DNA of 64,000 nt from RGIG9060 sp036307825 (GTDB lineage: Bacteria; Spirochaetota; Spirochaetia; Treponematales; Treponemataceae). The notes beneath the pieces were generated by a model that saw only the letters and a list, made by a program, of their open reading frames with translations, searched no databases and was not told the DNA's origin. A program made the translations under genes and the position numbers. How positions within the stretch are numbered: position 1 is the first letter of the stretch; every line of letters begins with the position of its first letter. The stretch spans positions 9,447 to 73,446 of the forward strand of contig JAXJWW010000026.1 of NCBI GenBank assembly GCA_036307825.1. Reading direction: 5' to 3'. This document shows positions 1 to 9,316 of the stretch, piece by piece.

Positions 1-1
1 T

Positions 2-1432
2 CTACAATTTATCAATAAGCATAGAACACTTTCCTGAAGGAATTGGAAGTGTTTTTTTCTTTTGTCCTAAAATATTGATTGTAAAATAGTATAATTTTTC
101 GCTTTCCATTTGGATTTCCCAACCGCGAGAACTTTTGTTTGAAAGAATTGTAATCATATTTCTCTTTAAAGATAAGTTTTCAATTCCCATAATTTCAAGG
201 TTTGGAATAATCCAATCTACAGTTTTTCGTGGCAAACTGATAGAAAGTCCTACAACATTTTCAATCATAAGTGCAATTGTAGAAAGTCCAGCTCCTTGAA
301 TAAAACGCTTTCTTGGGAAAGTTTCGTCTTTTGTATATGAAGAATGTCCTGATTTTGATGGAAGATAAGACTCCCATAAATCACCTTTTACATGTGAACC
401 ATCTGGGAACATTGAATCAAGCATATAATAAATATGTTTTAGAGTACATTCTCTTGCTAATTCGTATCGCTGATATTTTTCCAATCCTTTGATTACAATA
501 AAGTTGTAGATTGGGAAAACACTTCCTCTATAAGCTTCTCCAGTTTCACTAAAATCTGGATCATCAGCTGATAAAGAAGGGAAAGGATGATCTAAACCAA
601 ATGTATCTGGATTACTAAGATGAGAAATCAAAGCAGATGCTTTATCTTCGTTTGGAATTTCTGCCAAAAGTGGCCAGAAACCAGCGATAGTTTTTCGTTG
701 AATTTTTTCTCCGTTTTCGTCTAAGTCGTAATAAAAGCCTGTATCTTCATCCCACATTAAAGAGTTGATTCTTGTTTTAAGTGAAAAGTACATTCGTTTA
801 TATTGAAAACTTAAATCTTTGTCGTTAAGAATATCTCCTAATGCTGACATATACAAAGCGTGTGTTGCTAAAGCTGTGTTAAAATCAATAGGATAAACTG
901 TACCTTCTCGTGGTGAATTAAACATTCCTGAAGCTTGAAATGGAGCTTTGTATAAACCATTGTCGCTTTTGAAGTTTTCTTCCATCCAAGTTGTGTACTT
1001 TTGAAGAACTGGCATAATTTCTTTTATGCGTTTTTTATTTGCTGATTTATGGAAAAGGTTAAATTCTGCCCACGCAAAAAGAGGTAAAGAAATTCCTTCT
1101 GGATTTTCTTTTGAAGGAATAGGGGAATTTGTTTTTATATCATATTTCCAGCGAATTGCACCATTTTCTTCTTGTCTTTCGTAAAAATAATCTAAGTTTT
1201 GGTTTGCTGTAAAGTTTCTGTTTGAGTAAACTAAAAAGAAAGACGACATAATAGATTCAAATTGATCTATAACTAATTCATCATTTTTTGAATATAAAAG
1301 GTATCCTTCTGGTGAAGGTTCTTTAGTTTTTGGATCAATGCAAAAATCTAACAACCAGGTCCAAGTTTTATCGTAGATGTCTACAAAATCCTGATCGTAA
1401 AAGTGAATTTTTGGGAAGTCTCGCTTATTCAC
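2..1432 (-). CDS. MGH1/GH63-like six-hairpin glycosidase
   Basis: Complete 476-residue protein; the stop lies at the window edge. It resembles the (alpha/alpha)6-barrel glycosidases (MGH1-like, clan GH-G: GH63, GH37 and relatives) that hydrolyse alpha-glucosides. Visible family-like motifs are WDEDTGFYYD near residue 226, GFWPLLAEIP shortly after, and GEAYRGSVFPIYNF near residue 300, with aromatic-rich helices throughout. There is no signal peptide, so it is probably cytoplasmic. A good Shine-Dalgarno (AAGGAG) precedes the ATG. A role in storage or disaccharide glucan breakdown would fit the 4-alpha-glucanotransferase at the other end of the window, but that is inference. Exact substrate is unknown; an amylo-alpha-1,6-glucosidase-like or trehalase-like enzyme is possible. 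Confidence 0.7.
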   Translation of the reverse strand: MNKRDFPKIHFYDQDFVDIYDKTWTWLLDFCIDPKTKEPSPEGYLLYSKNDELVIDQFESIMSSFFLVYSNRNFTANQNLDYFYERQEENGAIRWKYDIKTNSPIPSKENPEGISLPLFAWAEFNLFHKSANKKRIKEIMPVLQKYTTWMEENFKSDNGLYKAPFQASGMFNSPREGTVYPIDFNTALATHALYMSALGDILNDKDLSFQYKRMYFSLKTRINSLMWDEDTGFYYDLDENGEKIQRKTIAGFWPLLAEIPNEDKASALISHLSNPDTFGLDHPFPSLSADDPDFSETGEAYRGSVFPIYNFIVIKGLEKYQRYELARECTLKHIYYMLDSMFPDGSHVKGDLWESYLPSKSGHSSYTKDETFPRKRFIQGAGLSTIALMIENVVGLSISLPRKTVDWIIPNLEIMGIENLSLKRNMITILSNKSSRGWEIQMESEKLYYFTINILGQKKKTLPIPSGKCSMLIDKL

Positions 1433-1473
1433 ACTTTCTCCTTAATATACTTAAAAGCCTAGAGTCAAAATAC

Positions 1474-1479
1474 AGTATA
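1474..1479 (-). promoter_or_regulatory. Extended -10 promoter for the glycosidase gene
   Basis: On the minus strand TGATATACT forms an extended -10 (TGN plus TATACT) about 42 bp before the glycosidase ATG. No convincing -35 box lies at 17 bp, as is tolerated for extended -10 promoters. The predicted leader of about 35 nt contains the AAGGAG ribosome-binding site. Confidence 0.4.
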
Positions 1480-1538
1480 TCACATATTTTGTGAAATTGA
1501 TACAGTTTGAGAAATTTTTTTTTAAATTATGTTTTGTT

Positions 1539-3347
1539 TTACACACCAGGTGTTTCACCAGAAGTGTTTGTTTCTGGTGAAGTTTCTGTTGGTGTAGAAG
1601 TTGTTTCTGTAGTTTCTGTTGGCTCAGGAACAACTTCTTCTTTGTAAATCAATTTTACAATTTCAGTTTCTGATTTATGTCTGTATTTTAAGAATAAAGT
1701 CTTAGTTCTTGCATTATAAATATACCCTGATGAATTGTAAGTTTCAAATCTAGGGTCTGTTCTAAATTTCATTCCGTAGATTTCTATGCTCTTAAATGGT
1801 TCAATGTTATTAAGAATCATATAGTGAGTTGCACCTTGAGGGAACTTTGTTGCCAAAGTGATAGTTCCTTCTTCATCTTTTGAGTACGAAATTGACTGTG
1901 CAACTGTCCATGCCCAACTTGTAGTTCCATTTTCCTTGTTTACAAAATTCATATGAGGATAGAAAGTACTGTCTTCTTCCAAAATTGCGTAAATTTCGCC
2001 AGTTGTTCGTAAATCCAAAGATTCTGTGTTAGGAATCTGTGAATTTATCAACATATATCCACCGGCTTGAACTGTGGTATTTTTTGTTATAGAACCGTAA
2101 TTTACAAGAGTTTTTCCAATTCTGATTGATTGTAAATTATCAAGTTTTTCATTGTTAGAAGTGATAAATAGCATATCATTTTCTGTGTAACAGGCTGTTT
2201 CAACAATTTCCAAACTTTTATCCAAAACTGGCAAAAGAATATCTGCCATTTCAGAATTTTGAGATTTTAAAACTGAATAAGTGTTAAGAATTCCACTTGC
2301 CTGTTTTGTTGTTGGCTCAAAAACTTCTTGTTTTGAAGGAAGTTGTAAAAGTTGGCTTGCTACAGAAGATTTTCTTGTTAATAGGAACTCTCCTAGGTTA
2401 TCAGTTTCAAAAATTGATAAATCATTTTTTTCTAAAGCAAAATTCATTTTGTAATCAAGATTTTCAAGTTGCATTACAAGTGAATTGTTCATATTTACAA
2501 GATTATTCAAATATGGTGCGGAAATATAAGTTCTTCGAGTTCCTTCTCTAAAAGATTGAGGAACTTGAGCAATTGCGTCTAAATATTTTCCCCTTGGAGT
2601 TAATTCTGCTAAATAAGCATTCACTACTTGTTCTGTTAATACATCAGAAGATGAAGTAAAATTGTTTACACTTGCATTTTTGATATTTTTCTTTGTTTGC
2701 ATATAAGAATCAACTTGTGCAAGAGGATTTTCCAAAATTGTATCAAAAGTAAATCTTGTTATAGGAATATAATCTGCGTATGATAAAGTTTTATTTGAAG
2801 CTAATAAAATAATTTCAGATTCTCTAATTTCAGGTGCTTTTAATGCAGTTTGTGTATTGCTTGATTTTAAAAGCATTCTTTTTGAATTTGATTCTGTAAC
2901 TGTGTAAGATTTTGCAAGTTTATAAGGTATAGAAATCTCTTTTGCTGTTGAAGGTAAATTTACAGAAATATTTAATGAATCATGTTTTTCGCCAGAAATC
3001 TTGCAATGAAGACTAACATTTTCAGAAAATAAAAGTTCAAAAGAATTTTCATCAATTTCTTTCCAATCTGTAAAAACTAGAGAAGTTTGATTTCCGTTTT
3101 TATATGTTAAAATAGATTTAGATTCTTCGTCTGTAAATAAAGTCATACCTTTGTATGCAATATAAAAAGTATCTAAAAATGGATTTTCTTTGCTTTCATC
3201 TTTGTTTTGAGTCAAAGTTAATCGTAATTGTGCAAAATTTTTAGAAAAAATTGATTGACTTCTAAACTGAAGCGCAAAAATACCGAGAATGATAAAAGAG
3301 TAAAGGACAAAAAGTCCAAAAAATTTTCTAATAGGATGTCGTGTCAT
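1539..3347 (-). CDS. Conserved-type hypothetical protein, single membrane anchor
   Basis: Not recognised. A 602-residue protein with one N-terminal membrane segment (about residues 10-27) after a basic start, then a long beta-rich extracytoplasmic part, so probably an inner-membrane-anchored periplasmic protein. It ends in a low-complexity Pro/Thr/Ser/Glu tail of about 27 residues, typical of a disordered tail. It is divergent from the TPR lipoprotein gene, with only 53 bp between the starts and no obvious Shine-Dalgarno for this gene. The two may share regulation. No enzymatic motif is visible; a structural or envelope-assembly role is speculation. Confidence 0.7.
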   Translation of the reverse strand: MTRHPIRKFFGLFVLYSFIILGIFALQFRSQSIFSKNFAQLRLTLTQNKDESKENPFLDTFYIAYKGMTLFTDEESKSILTYKNGNQTSLVFTDWKEIDENSFELLFSENVSLHCKISGEKHDSLNISVNLPSTAKEISIPYKLAKSYTVTESNSKRMLLKSSNTQTALKAPEIRESEIILLASNKTLSYADYIPITRFTFDTILENPLAQVDSYMQTKKNIKNASVNNFTSSSDVLTEQVVNAYLAELTPRGKYLDAIAQVPQSFREGTRRTYISAPYLNNLVNMNNSLVMQLENLDYKMNFALEKNDLSIFETDNLGEFLLTRKSSVASQLLQLPSKQEVFEPTTKQASGILNTYSVLKSQNSEMADILLPVLDKSLEIVETACYTENDMLFITSNNEKLDNLQSIRIGKTLVNYGSITKNTTVQAGGYMLINSQIPNTESLDLRTTGEIYAILEEDSTFYPHMNFVNKENGTTSWAWTVAQSISYSKDEEGTITLATKFPQGATHYMILNNIEPFKSIEIYGMKFRTDPRFETYNSSGYIYNARTKTLFLKYRHKSETEIVKLIYKEEVVPEPTETTETTSTPTETSPETNTSGETPGV

Positions 3348-3400
3348 TTGTTATAGTTTATAAAATGATGACGACAAAATCAACTGTTTTAGAGGTATAT

Positions 3401-4780
3401 ATGTATAAAAGAATTTTAAGTTTATTTTTGTTGATGTTTTCAATCTTCTTTTTGGTAATATCGTGTAAATCAACAGATGTTGTTCCAAAGACTAAACAAG
3501 AATTTACTGTAGATTTTGCTCAGAAATTACAAGAGGTTTTGCGTAATGGAACGATAGAAGAAGCTTTAGCACTTTTTGAAACTATGCCAGAAAAATATCA
3601 GAATGATTATTCAATGAATTTACTTCATGCATCTTTGCTTGTTTCATCTGGAAATATTGAAAAAGCAACAATTCTTGCTGATAAACTTGAAGTTATCGAA
3701 CCGGGGAATATTGATACTTTGGTTTTAAAATCTATGATTGCAAAGGCAAGTGGCGATAAAAAAGCTAAATCTGAAATTCTAAAACAAATTATAGAAAAAG
3801 ATCCAACAAATGTTGATGCAAATGTTGAACTTGCTAACGACCAAATGGTAAGGAGAAATTTTAAATTAGCAAATTCTTATTACGGAAAAAGCTTGGAAAA
3901 AGAACCAAATAATGAACAGGCTTTGCTTGGTTACGGTCAGTCAGCTTATTACAATGATGATTTGAAAAAAGCACGAACTTCTTTTGAAAAATTGATAGAA
4001 GTAAATCCTGAAAATTCTTTTGGTTGGGCCTATCTTGGAAAACTTGAAGGTGACGACGAAAATTACGCAGTTGCAACTCGTCATATCGAAAAAGCGTTGA
4101 AACTTGATCCGTATTATTACGATTATTGGGTAGATTATGGACGATATCTTTATTATCAAGGAAAATTTACAGATGCTGAAAAAGCTTGGTCAAAGGCAAT
4201 TTCTATCGAACCAGATAACTTTTACGCATATATTTATCGTTCTGCTTTGTATGATGAACAAAAACGTTTTGCAGATGCTTTAAATGATTATAAAAAAATT
4301 ATTGAAGTAAAGCCTGAATACTATTATGCTTACGAGTCTATTGGAATTTTAGCTTGGCACGAAAAAAAATATGATGAAGCTCGAAAAGCCTTTTTGAGTG
4401 CTTACAAATACAACAAAGATAATATTTCTTATCCAATGATGGTAAGTGCAACTTACTTAAAAGAAGGAAATAATACAGAAAATAAAAAATTCCTTACAAA
4501 TGTTCTAAAAAATCGTGATATAAAAACAGCTACATATTCTGTAATTCGATTGTATTATGATGGATTGAATCCGGCTGCCGTTGGAACTCGTATAAAAAAT
4601 GAATCAAATGTAAATTTACGAGGAAAATTAATGTTTTATTTAGCTATGTATCATGACATTTTAGGTGATGACCTTAATGCAAAAAAATATTATAATGAAA
4701 TTGTAAAGTTACAAGCTCCTATGTTTTTTGAATATCGCTTAGCAGAGTGGGCTTTAGATGATTTACAAAATCAATTTTAA
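3401..4780 (+). CDS. TPR-repeat lipoprotein
   Basis: 459 residues. I place the start at 3401, not at the upstream ATG at 3341, because AGAGG lies just before it and the resulting N-terminus is a clean lipoprotein signal: basic MYKR, hydrophobic core, then VISC with the lipidated Cys at about residue 22. Residues of about 60-430 are tandem tetratricopeptide repeats, recognisable by the A-x3-Y/F and P-x-N/D spacing (for example YGKSLEKEPNN, IEVNPENSFGWAYLG, LKLDPYYYDYW). TPR solenoids are protein-interaction scaffolds, so this is probably a periplasm-facing adaptor of an envelope complex. The TraB-family gene follows 16 bp downstream, probably in the same operon. Confidence 0.85.
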   Translation: MYKRILSLFLLMFSIFFLVISCKSTDVVPKTKQEFTVDFAQKLQEVLRNGTIEEALALFETMPEKYQNDYSMNLLHASLLVSSGNIEKATILADKLEVIEPGNIDTLVLKSMIAKASGDKKAKSEILKQIIEKDPTNVDANVELANDQMVRRNFKLANSYYGKSLEKEPNNEQALLGYGQSAYYNDDLKKARTSFEKLIEVNPENSFGWAYLGKLEGDDENYAVATRHIEKALKLDPYYYDYWVDYGRYLYYQGKFTDAEKAWSKAISIEPDNFYAYIYRSALYDEQKRFADALNDYKKIIEVKPEYYYAYESIGILAWHEKKYDEARKAFLSAYKYNKDNISYPMMVSATYLKEGNNTENKKFLTNVLKNRDIKTATYSVIRLYYDGLNPAAVGTRIKNESNVNLRGKLMFYLAMYHDILGDDLNAKKYYNEIVKLQAPMFFEYRLAEWALDDLQNQF

Positions 4781-4796
4781 TAATAGTTGGTAAAAT

Positions 4797-5972
4797 ATGT
4801 CACAAACAGAAAAACGCTTACAATTAAACGGCAGAGAATTTATCCTTTTAGGGACAGCTCATGTTTCTCAAGAAAGTATAGAGCAAGTTAAGGAATCTAT
4901 CAAAAGTGAAAATCCAGATGTTGTTGCTATTGAGTTAGATGAAGGTCGTCTTGCAACAATGAAAAATCCTGACTCTTGGAAAGAACTTGATATTGTAAAA
5001 GTTCTAAAAGAAGGAAAAGGTTTTATCATGATGGCAAATCTAGTTCTTTCATCTTTTCAAAGACGAATGGGCTCAGATGTTGGTGTAAAACCAGGTGAAG
5101 AAATGCAAGCTGCTTTGAATGTGTGCGAAGAATTATCAATAAAAACAGAAATGGTCGACCGTCCAATTCAAACCACTTTGAAACGAGCTTGGGCAAAAAG
5201 TTCATTTTGGGGAAAGTGCAAACTTTTAGGTGCCTTGATTTCTGCCGCCTTTGATAAAGAAGAAATTTCTTCAGAACAAATTGAAAATCTTAAAAACGCA
5301 AGCGAAATGGACGGAATGATGGAAGAACTTTCATCTTATCTTCCAACTGTAAAAACTGTTTTAATTGATGAACGAGATCAATATCTTGCTAGTCATATTT
5401 GGGAATGTAAAGGTGATAAGGTTGTTGCTGTTTTGGGCGCAGGACACTTAAAAGGTGTTGTTGCTTACCTTGAAAAACTTGCAAAATCCGAAGTTTCTTC
5501 TGATACAACTGAAATTGCAAAAATTCCACCTGCAAGTTTCTTGTCAAAATGTTTAGGTTGGCTTTTCCCTGTGGCTATCGTTGCTTTGATTGTTTTGGGA
5601 GCAATTAAAGGTGGTGCAGGTGCTTCATTAGATATGCTTTTGAATTGGGTTTTATGGAATGGTTCTTTGGCAGCCATTGGTTCTATTTTAGCTTTAGGAA
5701 ATCCATTGACAATTTTGGTAGCATTTATTGGCGCTCCAATTGCAACCTTGAATCCAGTTTTAGGTGTTGGGCTTTTTACAGGAATTACACAAGCGTGGGT
5801 TAGAAAACCAAAAATTCAAGATATGGAAACTTTATATTCAGATGTAAGTTCTGTAAAAGGATTTTATAAAAACAGAATTCTAAAAGTCTTGCTAGTATTT
5901 ATGCTATCTTCAATCGGTGGAGTAATTGGTAATTTTATTGCTGTTCCATCACTTATAACAAGTTTATTCTAA
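4797..5972 (+). CDS. TraB/PrgY-family membrane protein
   Basis: 391 residues. The N-terminal domain has the TraB/GumN/PrgY signature: GTAHVS near residue 18, an E-x-D-E-x-R block (ELDEGRL) near 47, and GAGHLKGV near 213. The family includes enterococcal pheromone-shutdown proteins and eukaryotic TraB-domain proteins; a metalloprotease-like activity has been proposed for related Tiki/TraB proteins. The C-terminal 140 residues contain three to four hydrophobic segments rich in Gly, Ala, Ile and Leu, so it is an inner-membrane protein. No strong Shine-Dalgarno is visible, and it probably relies on transcription with the TPR lipoprotein gene. The function in spirochaetes is unknown. Confidence 0.85.
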   Translation: MSQTEKRLQLNGREFILLGTAHVSQESIEQVKESIKSENPDVVAIELDEGRLATMKNPDSWKELDIVKVLKEGKGFIMMANLVLSSFQRRMGSDVGVKPGEEMQAALNVCEELSIKTEMVDRPIQTTLKRAWAKSSFWGKCKLLGALISAAFDKEEISSEQIENLKNASEMDGMMEELSSYLPTVKTVLIDERDQYLASHIWECKGDKVVAVLGAGHLKGVVAYLEKLAKSEVSSDTTEIAKIPPASFLSKCLGWLFPVAIVALIVLGAIKGGAGASLDMLLNWVLWNGSLAAIGSILALGNPLTILVAFIGAPIATLNPVLGVGLFTGITQAWVRKPKIQDMETLYSDVSSVKGFYKNRILKVLLVFMLSSIGGVIGNFIAVPSLITSLF

Positions 5973-6026
5973 TTTTTTGTTATATCTTGTTATAAACTGA
6001 AATAAGTATTAACTTTTTTTGTGTTA

Positions 6027-6035
6027 TGGTATTAT
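6027..6035 (+). promoter_or_regulatory. Extended -10 promoter for the TolC-like operon
   Basis: TGG followed by TATTAT forms an extended -10 eight bases before the ATG at 6044. It overlaps the alternative upstream ATG at 6026, which argues against that start. No good -35 is seen. The predicted transcript would be leaderless or nearly so. Confidence 0.35.
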
Positions 6036-6043
6036 TTATTTAT

Positions 6044-7534
6044 ATGATGATTAATACCAAACACAAAGTTAAACTTATTTTTCAAATTGCCTCATTTTTC
6101 ATTTTAGGCACTTGTTTATTCTCTCAAACTGAAGTTGATTCAAAAACTTTAGAAACTGTGAATTTTTCTACATTGCTAGAAAATTACAAAAAAAATAATC
6201 GTGATTATCAAAAACTTGAACTTCAATTACAACAAAGTTCAATTTCTTATCAAGAAAGTTTAATCGAAAACGGACTAAATTTATCACTTTCTTCTGGAAA
6301 CATAAATGCTGAGTTTGACGACTCAACAACAAAAATGAATTTTTCTCCAGAAGTAAAACTTTCTTCATCAAGTTTGAATAATTCTTCACTTTCTATGTCA
6401 CTTCCTTTTTCATTTGATATTTCTGATTATGGAGTTTCTTCAAAAGAAATAAAAGGCGCTTCTGTAATGCTTTCTACAGATTTAATTTCAAATGTTTCAA
6501 AACAAAAAAAATTATCTTTGGAAAAAGCAAATCGGAATGTTATCGAAGCTCAACGAAATTTAAAAAACGGCGAAACAAAAATCTATTCAACTTTTTTGAA
6601 AGAACTTAGAGAATTGTATTCTTCTTCGCTTTCTGTAATTCAATCTGAAAATTCTTTAATCGAAAAACAACTTGATTTTGATACAGTAAAAGCAAAAGGA
6701 TATTCAACTGGTTCTGCAAAATATCGAACTGCATCTTTGGAAGTTGAAAGTGCAAAACGAACTGTAAAGGAAAAAGAACGACTTTACAAATCTTCTTTGG
6801 CAATTTTTGCCGCAAAATGTTCTGTAAAACCAAGTCAAATTAACTTGAACTTTGAAATTCCAGAAACTTCACTTGTTTCAATTAGAGAATATAAAAAAGA
6901 TGATTTTACTGAACTTGAAAAAGCAAACTGGAATTATCAAATGAATTCTGCTTCAAGAAATCTAAATTCAGATTTTAGTCTTTCTGCTCAAGGAGGATAC
7001 GGATTTTCTGTAAACGAAGATGGTTTTTCTGATTCAGCAAAAGCTGGTCTTTCACTTAATTACAAAGGAATTTCAGTTTCTGCAACAACTGCAATTCCAA
7101 TAAATCAAAATTCAAATCCAAGTGTTTCTTTGGGAATTGGCTGGAATCCTTCTTCTAGCAAAATAAATAATCTTTCTGCAAAAAGTTCTCAAATCCAAGA
7201 TGAAATTGAAAGACTTGGTATTAAAGATGCACAAGAAAACTTTTTTGATACAGTTTTATCAATGGAAGAAAAGCGAAGTAATCTTCAATGGGAAACTGAG
7301 CAAAATATTGAACAGCTGGAACTTTATCAAGAATTAGAAAATGATATGACTGTTTGGTATAAAAAAGGTATCGTTTCTGAAAGTGAATATCGTCAAGCAA
7401 AAATAAATTGTGAAAATGCAAAAGTAAAACTTGCTTTAGTAAAAATTGATAGAATTCTTTACAATAACGATTTATCATTATTATTTGTAGAAAAAACAGG
7501 AGAAAATGCAAATGAAAACACAAAAGAAAACTAA
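6044..7534 (+). CDS. TolC-like outer membrane efflux protein
   Basis: 496 residues from the ATG at 6044 (an in-frame ATG at 6047 is equally possible; the one at 6026 lies in the putative -10). A signal peptide spans about residues 1-27 (basic, hydrophobic FQIASFFILG, cleavage near FSQ). The rest is Ser/Asn-rich with long alternating helices and beta stretches as in the OEP/TolC family: coiled-coil-like EKANRNVIEAQRNL and LEVESAKRTVKEKERLYKSS, and a matching second half ending in a YRQAKINCENAKVKL helix. It should form the trimeric channel of the tripartite exporter whose other parts are encoded directly downstream. The gene overlaps the adaptor gene. Confidence 0.85.
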   Translation: MMINTKHKVKLIFQIASFFILGTCLFSQTEVDSKTLETVNFSTLLENYKKNNRDYQKLELQLQQSSISYQESLIENGLNLSLSSGNINAEFDDSTTKMNFSPEVKLSSSSLNNSSLSMSLPFSFDISDYGVSSKEIKGASVMLSTDLISNVSKQKKLSLEKANRNVIEAQRNLKNGETKIYSTFLKELRELYSSSLSVIQSENSLIEKQLDFDTVKAKGYSTGSAKYRTASLEVESAKRTVKEKERLYKSSLAIFAAKCSVKPSQINLNFEIPETSLVSIREYKKDDFTELEKANWNYQMNSASRNLNSDFSLSAQGGYGFSVNEDGFSDSAKAGLSLNYKGISVSATTAIPINQNSNPSVSLGIGWNPSSSKINNLSAKSSQIQDEIERLGIKDAQENFFDTVLSMEEKRSNLQWETEQNIEQLELYQELENDMTVWYKKGIVSESEYRQAKINCENAKVKLALVKIDRILYNNDLSLLFVEKTGENANENTKEN

Positions 7535-8603
7535 ATCTAAACTTTTCAAAATTATTTTAATTTCTCTAATTATTTTAGTTTGTGTTTTTGGAATTGCTTT
7601 TTTAATCAGAAATAGTAAAAAATCTGAAAATTTAGATAATCAAACTTTTATGGTTCGAAAAGAAGTTTTTGAAAATATAATCGAAATTTCTGGAAATATT
7701 TCTGCTGCTGAATCTCAAACTTTACAAGCTGCTGGTGAAGGAACTGTTCAAAAGGTCTTTGTAAAAGAAGGAGATTTTGTAAAAAAAGGTCAGGTTATTA
7801 TTGAACTTGATGCAGTTGAACAACAATATAATCTTGCAAAGCATGAATATTCGATGGAACAAACACGAATAAATGGTGCAAAACGAGAATTAGAATTGAT
7901 GGAGCATCAGCGCCAAGTTTTGAAGAATAAAATTGCAGAACGTTCTGTAACTGCTTATTTTGATGGAATTATTGTAAAGCTTTCTGTTGCTGAAGGTGAT
8001 GTTGTAGAAGCAAAAGATGAAGTTGGAATTATTATCAATCGTGATTATATGACAGCTAATGTAGAAATTGTAGAAAATGATGTTCATAAATTGAAAAAGG
8101 GACAATTGGTAAACTTTACTTTTCCTGCCTACGAAGATTTAGAAGTTACAGGTTATGTTGATTCTTTCCCAGCGGTCGGAAGAATTACTTCTCGAGGGGC
8201 TACTGTTGTTGATGCTGTTGTAAAAATTGATAATCCTCCAGAAGAAATTTTACCAAATTTTTCTTTTACTGGAAAAATAGAAATAACTCCACCTCAAAAT
8301 TATCTAATTGTAGAAAGAAGTGCAGTTGGACATAAAGCAGGAGAATCCTTTGTTGAAAAAGTCAATCCTGATGGTTCTGTAGAAACTGTGGATGTAAAAA
8401 TTGCACCCTACGGATTTGATTATGTAAATATCATTTCGGGACTTTCTGAAGGCGATGTGGTAAAAAATCAAGGTGGCGGATTAAAATCTGGAAAACTTAG
8501 AACAACTTCTTCAAGAAGTGGAAATAATTCAAATAAATCTAGCGGAGCTGGTGGAAAAATGCCAGCTAGAATGCCTAGTGGTACCCCTGGAGGTCGATAT
8601 TAA
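7512..8603 (+). CDS. MacA/HlyD-type periplasmic adaptor subunit
   Basis: 363 residues from ATG 7512; ATG 7506 is also in frame, but AGGAG at 7498-7502 is only 3 nt from it and 9 nt from 7512. One N-terminal membrane anchor (about residues 10-29) is followed by the membrane-fusion-protein order: half lipoyl domain (GTVQKVFVKEGDFVKKGQ), short helical hairpin, second half lipoyl (YFDGIIVKLSVAEGDVV), beta-barrel and membrane-proximal domain. It ends in a flexible Gly/Ser-rich tail. The hairpin is short, as expected for MacA-like adaptors bridging a MacB permease and a TolC channel. It overlaps the upstream channel gene by 23 bp and the ATPase gene by one base. Confidence 0.9.
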   Translation: MKTQKKTKSKLFKIILISLIILVCVFGIAFLIRNSKKSENLDNQTFMVRKEVFENIIEISGNISAAESQTLQAAGEGTVQKVFVKEGDFVKKGQVIIELDAVEQQYNLAKHEYSMEQTRINGAKRELELMEHQRQVLKNKIAERSVTAYFDGIIVKLSVAEGDVVEAKDEVGIIINRDYMTANVEIVENDVHKLKKGQLVNFTFPAYEDLEVTGYVDSFPAVGRITSRGATVVDAVVKIDNPPEEILPNFSFTGKIEITPPQNYLIVERSAVGHKAGESFVEKVNPDGSVETVDVKIAPYGFDYVNIISGLSEGDVVKNQGGGLKSGKLRTTSSRSGNNSNKSSGAGGKMPARMPSGTPGGRY

Positions 8604-9316
8604 TGCAAGTAATTTCCCTAGAAGATGTTTGCAAAACTTATTTTATGGGTGATAATCAAGTCCATGCTTTAAGAAATGTAAGTTTTTCAATTAATGAAGG
8701 TGAATTTGTTTCGATTATGGGGCCTTCTGGTTCCGGAAAATCAACTTGTATGAATATGATTGGTTGTCTTGATAGGCCAACTTCTGGAAAGGTTTTTATT
8801 GCTGGAAAATCTACTGCCGAAATGACTGAAAAAGATTTATCAGTTTTAAGAAATCGAACAGTTGGTTTTGTTTTTCAGCAATATCATCTTTTGTCTACAA
8901 TGACAGTTTTGGATAATGTTATGTTGCCTTTGCGTTATAAAGGAATTCCTCATTCGGAACGAAAGGATATTGCCCTAGAAGTTTTAGCAAAGGTGAATCT
9001 TACAGATAGAATTTCTCATTTTCCAAACGAACTTTCTGGTGGACAAAAACAGCGTGTTTCTATTGCTCGTGCCTTAGTTACAAAACCAAAAATTATTTTG
9101 GCAGACGAACCTACTGGTGCCTTGGATTCTAGCACAGGAAAGGCAGTTTTGGAACTTTTTAATCAAATAAACGAAGAAGGAACTACAATTGTAATTGTAA
9201 CCCACGATCCAGGAATTGGTGCAAGTACAAGGCGTTGTATCCGTATTTTAGACGGACAAGTTGCAGAAGATAAAATAAACGAAATTCAGCCAAAAGGAGA
9301 ATTTTATCATGTTTGA
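8603..9316 (+). CDS. MacB/LolD-type ABC transporter ATPase
   Basis: 237 residues with all ABC motifs: Walker A GPSGSGKST (about 39-47), Q-loop FVFQQYHLL, signature LSGGQKQR, Walker B IILADEPTGALDS and H-loop VTHD. The sequence FVFQQYHLL...TVLDNVMLPL is typical of the MacB/LolD/FtsE subfamily that drives mechanotransmission instead of ordinary transport. Start and upstream stop overlap as TAATG, indicating translational coupling. It energises the permease encoded next, whose gene overlaps this one by 8 bp. The substrate (peptide, antibiotic, lipoprotein or toxin) cannot be read from sequence. Confidence 0.95.
   Translation: MQVISLEDVCKTYFMGDNQVHALRNVSFSINEGEFVSIMGPSGSGKSTCMNMIGCLDRPTSGKVFIAGKSTAEMTEKDLSVLRNRTVGFVFQQYHLLSTMTVLDNVMLPLRYKGIPHSERKDIALEVLAKVNLTDRISHFPNELSGGQKQRVSIARALVTKPKIILADEPTGALDSSTGKAVLELFNQINEEGTTIVIVTHDPGIGASTRRCIRILDGQVAEDKINEIQPKGEFYHV

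Noticed and set aside
6026..6043. Upstream ATG for the TolC-like protein
   Set aside because: It lies in a TGGTATTAT extended -10 sequence and adds only MVLFIY to a signal peptide that is complete without it.
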